Of a stretch of 12,774 nt of DNA, positions 1-6,286 are shown in pieces. This DNA comes from Deltaproteobacteria bacterium (GTDB taxonomy: Bacteria; Desulfobacterota; Desulfobulbia; Desulfobulbales; UBA5123). The notes under the pieces are model-generated. The model ran no database searches. It was not told the DNA's origin and saw only the letters and a program-made list of their open reading frames with translations. The position numbers and the translations under genes were made by a program. The stretch is from positions 1-12,774 of the forward strand of contig JAJYKH010000046.1 of assembly GCA_021788685.1 (NCBI GenBank), given 5' to 3'. How positions within the stretch are numbered: the stretch's first letter is position 1; every line of letters starts with the position of its first letter.

Positions 1-228
1 CACCCATTCGGAGCGGATGGCGTGCGCCTTGGCGTGCACCTCCGGGTTGCGGTCGGGGTTGAACACCACCTGGGTGAGGCCGTGCCGGTCGCGGAGATCG
101 ACGAAAATGACCCCGCCGTGGTCCCGGCGCCGCAGCACCCAGCCCATGAGGGTGACCTCCTGGCCCACGTTGGCCGCCCCGAGGTCGTTACAGGTGTGGC
201 TCCGTTTCAACCCGCCCATGGATTCCAT
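1..228 (-). CDS. aspS: Aspartyl-tRNA synthetase, N-terminal 76 residues (runs off left edge)
   Basis: Aspartyl-tRNA synthetase charges tRNA-Asp in the cytoplasm. Only the first 76 codons are in the window, reading off the left edge. They cover the start of the N-terminal OB-fold anticodon-binding domain, with the family pattern GWVLRRRDHGGVIFVDLRDR followed by GLTQVVFNPD, close to E. coli AspRS. I chose the ATG at 228 over the in-frame ATG at 219 because AAGGAG lies about 11 nt upstream of 228, while nothing suitable precedes 219. The gene lies 167 bp downstream of hisS on the same strand, a common hisS-aspS arrangement, so read-through from hisS is likely. Identity is secure; catalytic motifs are outside the window. 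Confidence 0.95.
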   Translation of the reverse strand, partial: MESMGGLKRSHTCNDLGAANVGQEVTLMGWVLRRRDHGGVIFVDLRDRHGLTQVVFNPDRNPEVHAKAHAIRSEWV

Positions 229-288
229 AATATCCAGCGCTCCTTGCCTCGACAGTTCGGAATTCAGCTCGTCAGACAGATATTGAAT

Positions 289-358
289 TCACCACGAAGC
301 ACGAAGGACATGAAGGTTAACCGCCTTTTCTTCGTGCTCTTCGGTCCTTCGTGATGAT
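289..358. repeat. CACGAAG-type palindromic intergenic repeat between hisS and aspS
   Basis: CACGAAGGAC at 300-309 is matched by its exact complement GTCCTTCGTG at 344-353. Outer bases TCACCACGAAG (289-299) and the complement of 345-358 extend it imperfectly. The unit CACGAAG recurs inside each arm. As RNA from the minus strand it would form a long imperfect hairpin in the hisS-aspS spacer. Similar CACGAAGGACACGAAG-type repeats are, from memory, scattered in intergenic regions of many environmental genomes. No gene is visible in 229-395. Confidence 0.6.
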
Positions 359-385
359 AAATCGTTGTTTTATTCCATAGCTGTA

Positions 386-395
386 GGGCTGCAAA

Positions 396-404
<9 letters not shown>
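386..404 (-). terminator. Hairpin at the hisS stop codon (weak terminator or mRNA-end structure)
   Basis: On the minus strand GGGCTG / CAGCCC form a 6-bp stem with a 7-nt loop containing the hisS TAA stop codon. No U-run follows, so it is a poor intrinsic terminator. An alternative CTGTA/TACAG pairing competes with it. This fits read-through into aspS. Confidence 0.3.
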
Positions 405-1673
<1,269 letters not shown>

Positions 1674-1724
1674 GCCGCAAGCTCCGGTTGCGTCAAAATG
1701 GTTGCCTGAAGGGTCCAAACGAAG

Positions 1725-1781
1725 GGCCGGCGGACCGGCCGCTTCCTTTTACTGCACGGGGGCCGCCGTTGCAAGCGGCGG
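1725..1781 (-). other. Two GC-rich hairpins in the hisS 5' leader
   Basis: The predicted 120-nt hisS leader holds two perfect 6-bp stems: CCGCCG/CGGCGG with a 7-nt loop (1763-1781) and GGCCGG/CCGGCC with a 4-nt loop (1725-1740). No T-box (AGGGTGGNACCGCG-like) sequence and no histidine-rich leader peptide is visible. Function is unknown; they may only stabilise the mRNA. Confidence 0.4.
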
Positions 1782-1800
1782 GCGGGTCAAAAAGTTACCG

Positions 1801-1829
1801 ACTGTATTCCAGTTGGCCTGAAAAGTCAA
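1801..1829 (-). promoter_or_regulatory. Predicted sigma-70 promoter for hisS
   Basis: On the minus strand TTGACT (1829-1824) is separated by exactly 17 bp from TACAGT (1806-1801), matching the -35 and -10 consensus at 5/6 and 4/6 positions. The -35 overlaps the TGA stop of the upstream CoA-binding gene. Transcription would start near 1794, giving a leader of about 120 nt. Confidence 0.5.
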
Positions 1830-2269
1830 GCGGATGGGGAGATCCGGCGGTCAGCGGGAGGCGGCGGCCCCAGGCTGGCGTGGTCCACCTTGAGGCAGCG
1901 GTCCATGATCACCGTCAAGCCCGCCTCCCGGGCCTTGCGGGCGGCCTCCTCGTGGACGATGCCCTCCTGCATCCAGATCACCTTGGCCCCGATGGCGATG
2001 GCCTCCTCGACGATGGGCGGGACCTCCGCCGGCCGGCGGAAGATGTCCACGATCTCCGCTCCTCCCGGGATGGCCGCGAGGTTCGGGTAGCACGGGCGGT
2101 CGAGCAGCCGGCCGTGGCCCGGGTTCACCGGGATGACCGTGTAGCCGGCGTCGATCAGGTAACGGGCCACCTGGTGGCTGGGCCGGCCCTCCTTGGGGGA
2201 GAGGCCCACCACGGCGATGCGCCGGTAGCGGGAGAGGATGGCGGCGATTTCAGGCAGGGAAACGGGCAT
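1826..2269 (-). CDS. CoA-binding domain protein (YccU-like)
   Basis: A 147-aa stand-alone CoA-binding Rossmann-fold protein of the succinyl-CoA-synthetase-alpha type (family commonly labelled CoA_binding_2/YccU). Residues 17-23 give the first beta strand and turn (RIAVVGL), followed by SPKEGRPSHQVARYL (24-38), then VIPVNPG (45-51), IVDIFRRP (73-80) and IWMQEGI (98-104). It ends with the conserved IMDRCLKVDH block (121-130, with Cys125). This order is characteristic of the family. AGGA lies about 9 nt before the ATG. The precise cellular role is not established for this family; binding of CoA or a related nucleotide is inferred. It is upstream of hisS in the same direction but hisS seems to have its own promoter. 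Confidence 0.88.
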   Translation of the reverse strand: MPVSLPEIAAILSRYRRIAVVGLSPKEGRPSHQVARYLIDAGYTVIPVNPGHGRLLDRPCYPNLAAIPGGAEIVDIFRRPAEVPPIVEEAIAIGAKVIWMQEGIVHEEAARKAREAGLTVIMDRCLKVDHASLGPPPPADRRISPSA

Positions 2270-2317
2270 GATCGGTTTTCCTGTGAGTGGTTCCGGAGGA
2301 GCCGGCCCGCGCCAGGC

Positions 2318-2346
2318 TTGCCCCCGGTTGGGCGATGGACTAGTAT
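2318..2346 (+). promoter_or_regulatory. Possible promoter of the cooT-cooJ operon
   Basis: TTGCCC (2318-2323), 17 bp, then TAGTAT (2341-2346): 4/6 matches at each element with ideal spacing. It lies in the 139-bp divergent region between the CoA-binding gene and cooT and would give a leader of roughly 55 nt. No NikR- or CooA-type operator was recognised. Confidence 0.35.
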
Positions 2347-2408
2347 ACCGGATTCCGGCGCCTTGCCAAAGGCGGTAGTTGCCCCTTCATCACCCGAGAG
2401 GATGTGCC

Positions 2409-2615
2409 ATGTGCCAGATGAAAGTGCTGCTGGAGCAGGACGGCCGGCAGGAGATGATTGCGGAGAACGTCACGTTCCTGGAGGCGACCCCGGAGGGGAT
2501 GCGGGTCTCCACCCTCTTCGAGGAGCCGCGGCTGGTCAAGGGGGCGCTCAGGAGCATCGATTTTCTGGCCGGGAAGGTCACCCTGGCGGCGACCGGGGAG
2601 GCGAGCCATGGGTGA
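2409..2615 (+). CDS. cooT: CooT-family nickel-binding protein
   Basis: A 68-aa protein beginning MCQMKVLLEQDG and ending in a short beta-rich body with RSIDFLAGKVTL (48-59). This layout (Met-Cys start, ENVTFLEATPEGMRVSTLF, a KG..RSIDF core) fits the small CooT family. In Rhodospirillum rubrum CooT serves nickel delivery to carbon monoxide dehydrogenase, and Cys2 is the key metal ligand (recalled from the literature). Cys2 is present here. Start: the ATG at 2409 is preceded by GAGAGG at 7 nt; an in-frame ATG at 2379 would bury the Cys2 end inside the protein and is rejected. The stop overlaps the next gene by 8 bp, so the two are translationally coupled. No cooS, cooF or cooC is in the window, so the nickel client is unknown. 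Confidence 0.82.
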   Translation: MCQMKVLLEQDGRQEMIAENVTFLEATPEGMRVSTLFEEPRLVKGALRSIDFLAGKVTLAATGEASHG

Positions 2616-2859
2616 GCGGCCCGTTTCCGAGAAGCTGCGCGTTCTCCTCCCCCACTGGCTGGAGCACAACCACGGGCACCGGCACGAATTCGCCAAATGG
2701 GCCCAGGCGGCCCGGGAGCAGGGGGAAGGCGAGGCGGCCCGCCTCATCGAGCAGGCCCTCGCCTCCATGCAGCAGACCGATGCCGCCCTGGCGGCCGCCC
2801 TGGAGCATCTGGGCGGGCCCCTGGGAGGCGGTCACCACCACCATCACCACGACGACTGA
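2608..2859 (+). CDS. cooJ: CooJ-like histidine-rich nickel-binding protein
   Basis: An 83-aa acidic, helical protein. Residues 16-24 read HWLEHNHGH, exactly the pattern H(W/F)xxHxxxH that I recall as the specific Ni(II) site in the N-terminal coiled coil of R. rubrum CooJ. The middle (about 29-71) is predicted helical or coiled coil: AKWAQAAREQGEGEAARLIE and onward. The C-terminus is a glycine spacer and six consecutive histidines at 76-81, then two Asp. CooJ likewise ends in a histidine-rich tail, though longer. The gene order cooT-cooJ is the same as in R. rubrum. The start ATG at 2608 follows GGGGAGG at 6 nt and overlaps cooT by 8 bp. Inferred role: nickel storage or chaperoning, with low-affinity tail sites feeding the helix site. 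The symbol is assigned from motif and context, not from an alignment. Confidence 0.72.
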   Translation: MGERPVSEKLRVLLPHWLEHNHGHRHEFAKWAQAAREQGEGEAARLIEQALASMQQTDAALAAALEHLGGPLGGGHHHHHHDD

Positions 2860-2883
2860 TCGGGGCCCGTCCGGGCTTCCTGC

Positions 2884-3381
2884 CTACAGGTTCTTGGCCT
2901 GGACGCGCAGGGCGGCGAAGGGGTTCTCGCCGCCGGGGCCGGTGCGGGCGGCCACCCGCAGGAGCCAATAGTCGTCGGGGTCCTTCCGGATCAGCCGCTG
3001 CCGGGGCTCCGGGACCCAGTGGGAGTCGTCCACCAGATTGTAGAAGTAGGAGTCCACCCCGAAAAAGCCGTCGAGCAGGTGGGCCAGGGTATGGAGCGCC
3101 TTGCTCTCGTAGCCCTGGGGGAGGTCCCGCAGCTGGCCGAAGCTGGAGAGCCCCGCTTCCCCGAGCTCCTCGATCAGCTCGCCGGCCCGGTGCCGGTTCT
3201 CGTCCAGCGCGGCGGTCAATTGGCCCCAGAAATCGGGGTCGGAGCCCGGGCGGGAGGCCTCGGGGATGATCCGCACCTCCTCGTAGCGGGCGAGGAGGTT
3301 GCGGGCGAAGAACCGGAGCGCCTTCTGCTCCGCGGCCGCGGCGCTTTTGCTCTCGAGGAGCAGCTCGTGAAAGGTCTTCAT
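2884..3381 (-). CDS. Unrecognised 165-aa protein coupled to the HAD phosphatase
   Basis: I do not recognise this protein. It has 165 residues, no signal peptide, no membrane segment and no cysteine. The N-terminal two thirds look helical (KTFHELLLESKSAAAAEQKA; a charged stretch ALDENRHRAGELIEELGE). The centre contains FGVDSYFYNLVDDSHWVP (107-124), aromatic-rich and the most likely conserved core, followed by DDYWLLRVAART (136-147). The ATG at 3381 overlaps the TGA of the upstream HAD gene as ATGA, indicating translational coupling and a shared transcript. It converges with the cooT-cooJ operon, whose last stop is 25 bp away. A longer frame continuing upstream to 3576 exists but lies inside the HAD gene; I prefer the coupled start. 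Confidence 0.72.
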   Translation of the reverse strand: MKTFHELLLESKSAAAAEQKALRFFARNLLARYEEVRIIPEASRPGSDPDFWGQLTAALDENRHRAGELIEELGEAGLSSFGQLRDLPQGYESKALHTLAHLLDGFFGVDSYFYNLVDDSHWVPEPRQRLIRKDPDDYWLLRVAARTGPGGENPFAALRVQAKNL

Positions 3382-4031
3382 GAGGCCGCCTGCCGCTGTG
3401 CGGCTGTTGCCGGCCAGAAGGGGAGATCGGTGATGGCCATGAAGCTCGTGACGTGGTGGTCGGCAACCAGCGCCGGGCTCTTGTAGGCGATGAACCGCAT
3501 GCCGACGCCCGCCGCGTGCTCCTGGTCGACCGGCGAATCCCCGATGTAGACCGCCTCGTCCACTGCGCAGCGGCACTGGGCGAGGATCTTGCGCAGGGCG
3601 TCCGGGTGGGGCTTGGGCCGCGCCACGTCGGTGGCGGTGACCACCACGTCGAAGTACCGCTCCAGGTCAAAAATCTTCAAGATGGTTGACATGGTGGTGG
3701 TCCGGTTGGTACTGATGGCGGCATTGAGGTCCGGCCGCAGCAGCTCGAGAAATTCCCGCAGGTCGGGCTCCATCCGCATGTGCCGGAGGTAGGGGGTGTA
3801 GTCCACCTCCCGGCGGTAGGCATCCGCCGCCGGAAAGTCCTCCGGGTGGTGGCGGAAGATGTGGCGGACCGAATCCATGACGTGGTGGATGTGCACGTAC
3901 TCGACATCGGCCTCCGGCATCGGCGGATGGCCGAACCGGGCCAGGAGATGGTTGTAATAGGCCCGGTTGGCCTCCTTGGAATCGAACATGACCCCGTCGC
4001 AGTCGAAGATGACGAGCTTGAGGGCGGACAT
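3378..4031 (-). CDS. HAD-superfamily hydrolase (phosphoglycolate-phosphatase-like)
   Basis: A 217-aa cytoplasmic phosphatase with all four HAD motifs: motif I DCDGV (nucleophile D10, acid D12), motif II ISTNR (S107/T108), motif III K140 in RPKPHPDAL, and motif IV YIGDSPVDQ (D165, D169). The region about 20-90 forms a helical C1-type cap, as in phosphoglycolate phosphatase and beta-phosphoglucomutase relatives. The histidine-rich cap (VHIHHVMDSVRHIFRHH, 46-62) is unusual and might affect metal or substrate binding. The substrate cannot be told from sequence. The start ATG at 4031 has GGAG 5 nt upstream. It is the first gene of a two-gene operon with the 165-aa protein and diverges from nadB. 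Confidence 0.88.
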   Translation of the reverse strand: MSALKLVIFDCDGVMFDSKEANRAYYNHLLARFGHPPMPEADVEYVHIHHVMDSVRHIFRHHPEDFPAADAYRREVDYTPYLRHMRMEPDLREFLELLRPDLNAAISTNRTTTMSTILKIFDLERYFDVVVTATDVARPKPHPDALRKILAQCRCAVDEAVYIGDSPVDQEHAAGVGMRFIAYKSPALVADHHVTSFMAITDLPFWPATAAQRQAAS

Positions 4032-4070
4032 GGCTTCTCCGGGGCGGCTTGCGGGTGATTTTGGAATCGG

Positions 4071-4104
4071 CCGGCATCAGGGCGGGGTTTCGCCCTGACT
4101 CCGG
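4071..4104. promoter_or_regulatory. Hairpin in the HAD/nadB divergent region
   Basis: TCAGGGCG (4077-4084) and CGCCCTGA (4091-4098) form a perfect 8-bp stem with a 6-nt loop, flanked by CCGG on each side that can extend it past a 2-nt bulge. It has no U-run, so it is not an intrinsic terminator. It could be an operator for divergent control of the HAD operon and nadB, or a leader structure. Confidence 0.4.
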
Positions 4105-4114
4105 ACTGACGATA

Positions 4115-4138
4115 CTGGTAAGCTTTTCTTTTTACCGG
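4115..4138. promoter_or_regulatory. Operator-like inverted repeat upstream of nadB
   Basis: GGTAA (4117-4121) and TTACC (4132-4136) are separated by a pyrimidine-rich 10-bp spacer (GCTTTTCTTT), about 65-85 bp before the nadB start. CTGGTAA/TTACCGG extends it with one mismatch. It could be a regulator site; I cannot match it to a known NAD repressor. Confidence 0.25.
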
Positions 4139-4199
4139 AAGGGCGGACGGCCTGTCAAGGCACCAGGCCCGACGGGCCGAGCGGGCGGGGAGGCGCGCC

Positions 4200-5807
4200 A
4201 TGCAGCATACCACTGATTTTCTGGTCATCGGCAGCGGGATCGCCGGACTCTCCTTCGCCCTGAAGGCGGCCCGGCTGGGGCCGGTGACCCTCATCACCAA
4301 GAAGGCCCGGATCGACACCGCCACCAACCTGGCCCAGGGCGGCATCGCGGCGGTGCTTTCGCCCGAGGATTCCTTTGCGGCCCACGTGGAGGACACCCTG
4401 CGGTCCGGGGCCGGCCTCTGCCATGAAGACGTGGTCCGCCTGGTGGTGGAAAACGGCCCGGCGCGGGTGCGGGAGCTCATGGCCCTGGGAGTCGCCTTCA
4501 ACCGCCAGGAGGGGGCGGCCGGCCTCGATCTCGCCCGGGAGGGGGGGCATTCCGCGCGCCGCATCGCCCACGCCTGCGACCTCACCGGCCGGCAGATCGA
4601 GGAGGCCCTGCTGGCCCGGGTGGCGGCCGAGCCCCGGATCACCCTGCTCGAAAACCACCTGGCGGTGGACCTCCTGATCGGCTCCCGGGCCGACGCCCCT
4701 CCCCGCGATCCCGCGTTCGCCGACCGCTGCCTCGGGGCTTACGCTCTCGACCGCCGGACCGGGGCCATCGACACCTGGCAGGCCCGGGTGACCGTGCTCT
4801 GCACCGGCGGCGCCGGGAAGGTGTACCTCTACACCACCAATCCGGACATCGCCACCGGCGATGGGGTGGCCATGGCCTACCGGGCTGGCGCCCGGGTGGC
4901 CAACCTGGAGTTCGTCCAGTTTCATCCCACCTGCCTCTACCATCCCAAGGTGCGGAATTTCCTCATCTCCGAGGCGGTGCGGGGGGAGGGGGCGCGGCTC
5001 ATCGACCAGCGGGGCCGGCCCTTCATGCACAAGTACGACGACCGGGGGGAGCTCGCCACCCGCGACGCGGTGGCCCGGGCCATCGACGCCGAGATGAAGG
5101 CGAGCGGCGACGACTGCGTCTATCTCGACATCAGCCACCAGCCGGCCGGCTTCGTGAAGAGCCGCTTCCCCAACATCTACAAGACCTGCCTCGGCCTGGG
5201 GATCGACATCACCCGGGAGCCCATCCCGGTTGTCCCCGCGGCCCACTACCTGTGCGGCGGGGTGCTCACCGACACCTGGGGGCGCGCCTCCCTCGAAGAT
5301 CTCTACGCCTTGGGCGAAACGGCCTGCACCGGCCTCCACGGGGCGAACCGGCTGGCGAGCAACTCGCTCCTCGAGGCGGTGGTCTTCGCCGATCGGGCCT
5401 ATGAGCGGTGCGCCGCCGAATGGCCGGCCATCAGCGAGCGGGAGCTGCCCCCGGTCACCGACTGGGACCCCGGCCCCGCGGCACGCATCGAGGAGTGCGT
5501 GCTCATCACCCACACCTGGGACCAGATCCGGCGGCTGATGTGGAACTATGTGGGGATCGTCCGCTCGGTGAAGCGGCTCTCCCTGGTGCAGCGGTCGCTT
5601 GCCCCCATCCTGAGCGAGGTGGCCGAGCACTACCGCAGCTATCTCCTCACCCCCGACCTCATCGAAACCCGGAACATCGCCCTGGTGGCCGAGCTCATCG
5701 TCGAGAGCGCCCGCCGCCGCCGGGAATCCCGGGGCCTCCACTACCTGGTCGACTTCCCGGCCGCCGACGAGGGCCAGCGGCAGGACACCGTTCTGGTCAA
5801 GCCTTAG
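4200..5807 (+). CDS. nadB: L-aspartate oxidase
   Basis: FAD enzyme that oxidises L-aspartate to iminoaspartate, the first step of de novo NAD synthesis; NadA then makes quinolinate. Under anaerobiosis fumarate can be the electron acceptor. The product is 535 aa (about 540 in E. coli). Motifs: FAD-binding VIGSGIAGLSFA (9-20); NLAQGGIAAVL, the flavoprotein-family signature; FVQFHPT; HYLCGG with H349; GETACTGLHGANRLASNSLL (372-391) with R384. H349 and R384 sit two positions before E. coli H351 and R386. A C-terminal helical domain follows. The start ATG at 4200 has GGGGAGG 6 nt upstream. nadA and nadC are not in the window. It is monocistronic by layout, with a palindromic element starting 4 bp after the stop. 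Confidence 0.96.
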   Translation: MQHTTDFLVIGSGIAGLSFALKAARLGPVTLITKKARIDTATNLAQGGIAAVLSPEDSFAAHVEDTLRSGAGLCHEDVVRLVVENGPARVRELMALGVAFNRQEGAAGLDLAREGGHSARRIAHACDLTGRQIEEALLARVAAEPRITLLENHLAVDLLIGSRADAPPRDPAFADRCLGAYALDRRTGAIDTWQARVTVLCTGGAGKVYLYTTNPDIATGDGVAMAYRAGARVANLEFVQFHPTCLYHPKVRNFLISEAVRGEGARLIDQRGRPFMHKYDDRGELATRDAVARAIDAEMKASGDDCVYLDISHQPAGFVKSRFPNIYKTCLGLGIDITREPIPVVPAAHYLCGGVLTDTWGRASLEDLYALGETACTGLHGANRLASNSLLEAVVFADRAYERCAAEWPAISERELPPVTDWDPGPAARIEECVLITHTWDQIRRLMWNYVGIVRSVKRLSLVQRSLAPILSEVAEHYRSYLLTPDLIETRNIALVAELIVESARRRRESRGLHYLVDFPAADEGQRQDTVLVKP

Positions 5808-5810
5808 GGC

Positions 5811-5974
5811 CTGGAACGAAATAACTGTGACATTATGCATCTCATCTTCGGGCCATTTTCGGCCGTGTTTCAATCGCTAAATCCTCAAGTAGCGCTGCTA
5901 CGCCTGCGTTTTGCTCAACCGCCCGACCCTGACCCGAATCTGAGCGCCTATTCGTAACATTTATTTTATTCCAG
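5811..5974. repeat. Long imperfect palindromic (MITE/REP-like) element after nadB
   Basis: The two ends are inverted copies: CTGGAACGAAATAACTGTGA at the left and, read as complement from the right, CTGGAATAAAATAAATGTTA. About 16 of the outer 21 positions agree. Inner parts (CTTCGGGCCATTTTCGG against ATTCGGGTCAGGGTCGG) also agree. The apex is the perfect hairpin GTAGC-GCT-GCTAC at 5889-5901, close to the exact centre. It has no ORF or clear target-site duplication. It may act as a nadB 3' end or terminator-like structure. Confidence 0.65.
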
Positions 5975-6067
5975 CCCCCCCAAGGCGAAGCTCTCTTCCG
6001 GCTGCCTGCCGGTCCCCGGCATCCCGATTCCCCTCCTGAGGAGCATTCCTTGTCGCTCCGCGGGGTT

Positions 6068-6091
6068 GCATTTTAGCATTCAAGCATTTAA
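6068..6091. repeat. Three tandem 8-bp repeats, GCATTYWA
   Basis: GCATTTTA, GCATTCAA and GCATTTAA follow each other with no gap. They lie about 85-110 bp upstream of the predicted nrdD -35 element. They could be an iterated binding site or chance in AT-rich DNA. Confidence 0.4.
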
Positions 6092-6110
6092 CTATTTGCT
6101 TATATTACAT

Positions 6111-6140
6111 TTTTCCGAGATTCCGGGCGGTTACGGAAAA
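6111..6140. promoter_or_regulatory. Operator-like inverted repeat upstream of the nrdD promoter
   Basis: TTTTCCG (6111-6117) and CGGAAAA (6134-6140) are perfect 7-bp inverted arms with a 16-bp spacer. The last arm ends 35 bp before the -35 hexamer, a position suited to an activator or repressor. The protein that would bind is unknown; it does not match FNR (TTGAT-N4-ATCAA). Confidence 0.35.
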
Positions 6141-6175
6141 TACCTATTAAATTTGCGATTCAAAAAGATTTTTCC

Positions 6176-6205
6176 TTGACCACCCACTAGCCGTAGGGCA
6201 ATAAT
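6176..6205 (+). promoter_or_regulatory. Predicted sigma-70 promoter of the nrdD cluster
   Basis: TTGACC (6176-6181), 18 bp, AATAAT (6200-6205): 5/6 matches at both elements. Transcription would begin near 6212, giving a leader of about 75 nt. Confidence 0.6.
6184..6199. promoter_or_regulatory. Candidate NrdR box 1
   Basis: CCACTAGCCGTAGGGC matches the NrdR consensus (aCaCwAtATaTwGtGt, from memory) at 9 of 16 positions. The outer half-sites are good but the central ATAT is lost. It lies between the -35 and -10 elements. Support comes mainly from its partner box 32 bp downstream, the spacing typical of paired NrdR boxes. Confidence 0.4.
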
Positions 6206-6215
6206 AGGCCCCGCA

Positions 6216-6231
6216 ACACCACATATCGCGG
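6216..6231. promoter_or_regulatory. Candidate NrdR box 2
   Basis: ACACCACATATCGCGG matches the NrdR consensus at 11 of 16 positions, including all the most conserved ones (C2, C4, A6, A8, T9, T11, G13, G15). It lies just downstream of the predicted transcription start, where bound NrdR would block initiation. Confidence 0.45.
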
Positions 6232-6237
6232 TTTACA

Positions 6238-6253
6238 GGGCGGTGCGCCGCCC
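6238..6253 (+). other. Hairpin in the nrdD leader
   Basis: GGGCGG-TGCG-CCGCCC, a perfect 6-bp stem with a tetraloop, lies within the predicted 5' leader, 33 nt before the nrdD start and 17 nt before the Shine-Dalgarno stretch. It does not occlude the ribosome site. No known riboswitch class is recognised. Confidence 0.4.
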
Positions 6254-6286
6254 GCACCCACAACAATCCTAGGGGGAGGAGAACGT

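Larger units (their letters stand above)
5975..6175. other. AT-rich upstream region of nrdD; no gene seen
   Basis: A GC-rich start (5975-6065) holds small hairpins GCCGG/CCGGC (6008-6020) and the palindrome CTCCTGAGGAG (6033-6043). From about 6066 the base composition turns AT-rich, in contrast to the rest of the window. No reading frame with a ribosome site was found. Two ordered motifs in it are listed separately (6068-6091, 6111-6140). Confidence 0.6.

Noticed and set aside
1674..1718. N-terminal extension of HisRS from an ATG at 1718
   Set aside because: The extra 15 residues are not part of the family, and the GTG at 1673 has GGAG at 8 nt.
1674..1825. T-box or His attenuator in the hisS leader
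   Set aside because: No T-box core sequence, no His-codon-rich leader peptide and no terminator with U-run is present.
2830..2859. Six-histidine tail as a cloning-vector artefact
   Set aside because: It is encoded with mixed CAC/CAT codons in the natural frame and followed by Asp-Asp and chromosomal genes. The rest of the protein has a CooJ-type nickel motif.
2860..2883. Terminator between the convergent cooJ and 165-aa genes
   Set aside because: The GCCC/GGGC pairing is 4 bp with no U-run on either strand.
4155..5873. Very long open frame (572 codons) antisense to nadB
   Set aside because: It exactly shadows nadB, which has full family motifs and a Shine-Dalgarno site. The antisense product is a low-complexity Gly/Val/Asp/His-rich sequence typical of high-GC mirror frames.
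6206..6286. Cobalamin or other riboswitch upstream of nrdD
   Set aside because: The leader is only about 75 nt, has a single simple hairpin and lacks any B12-box-like sequence.
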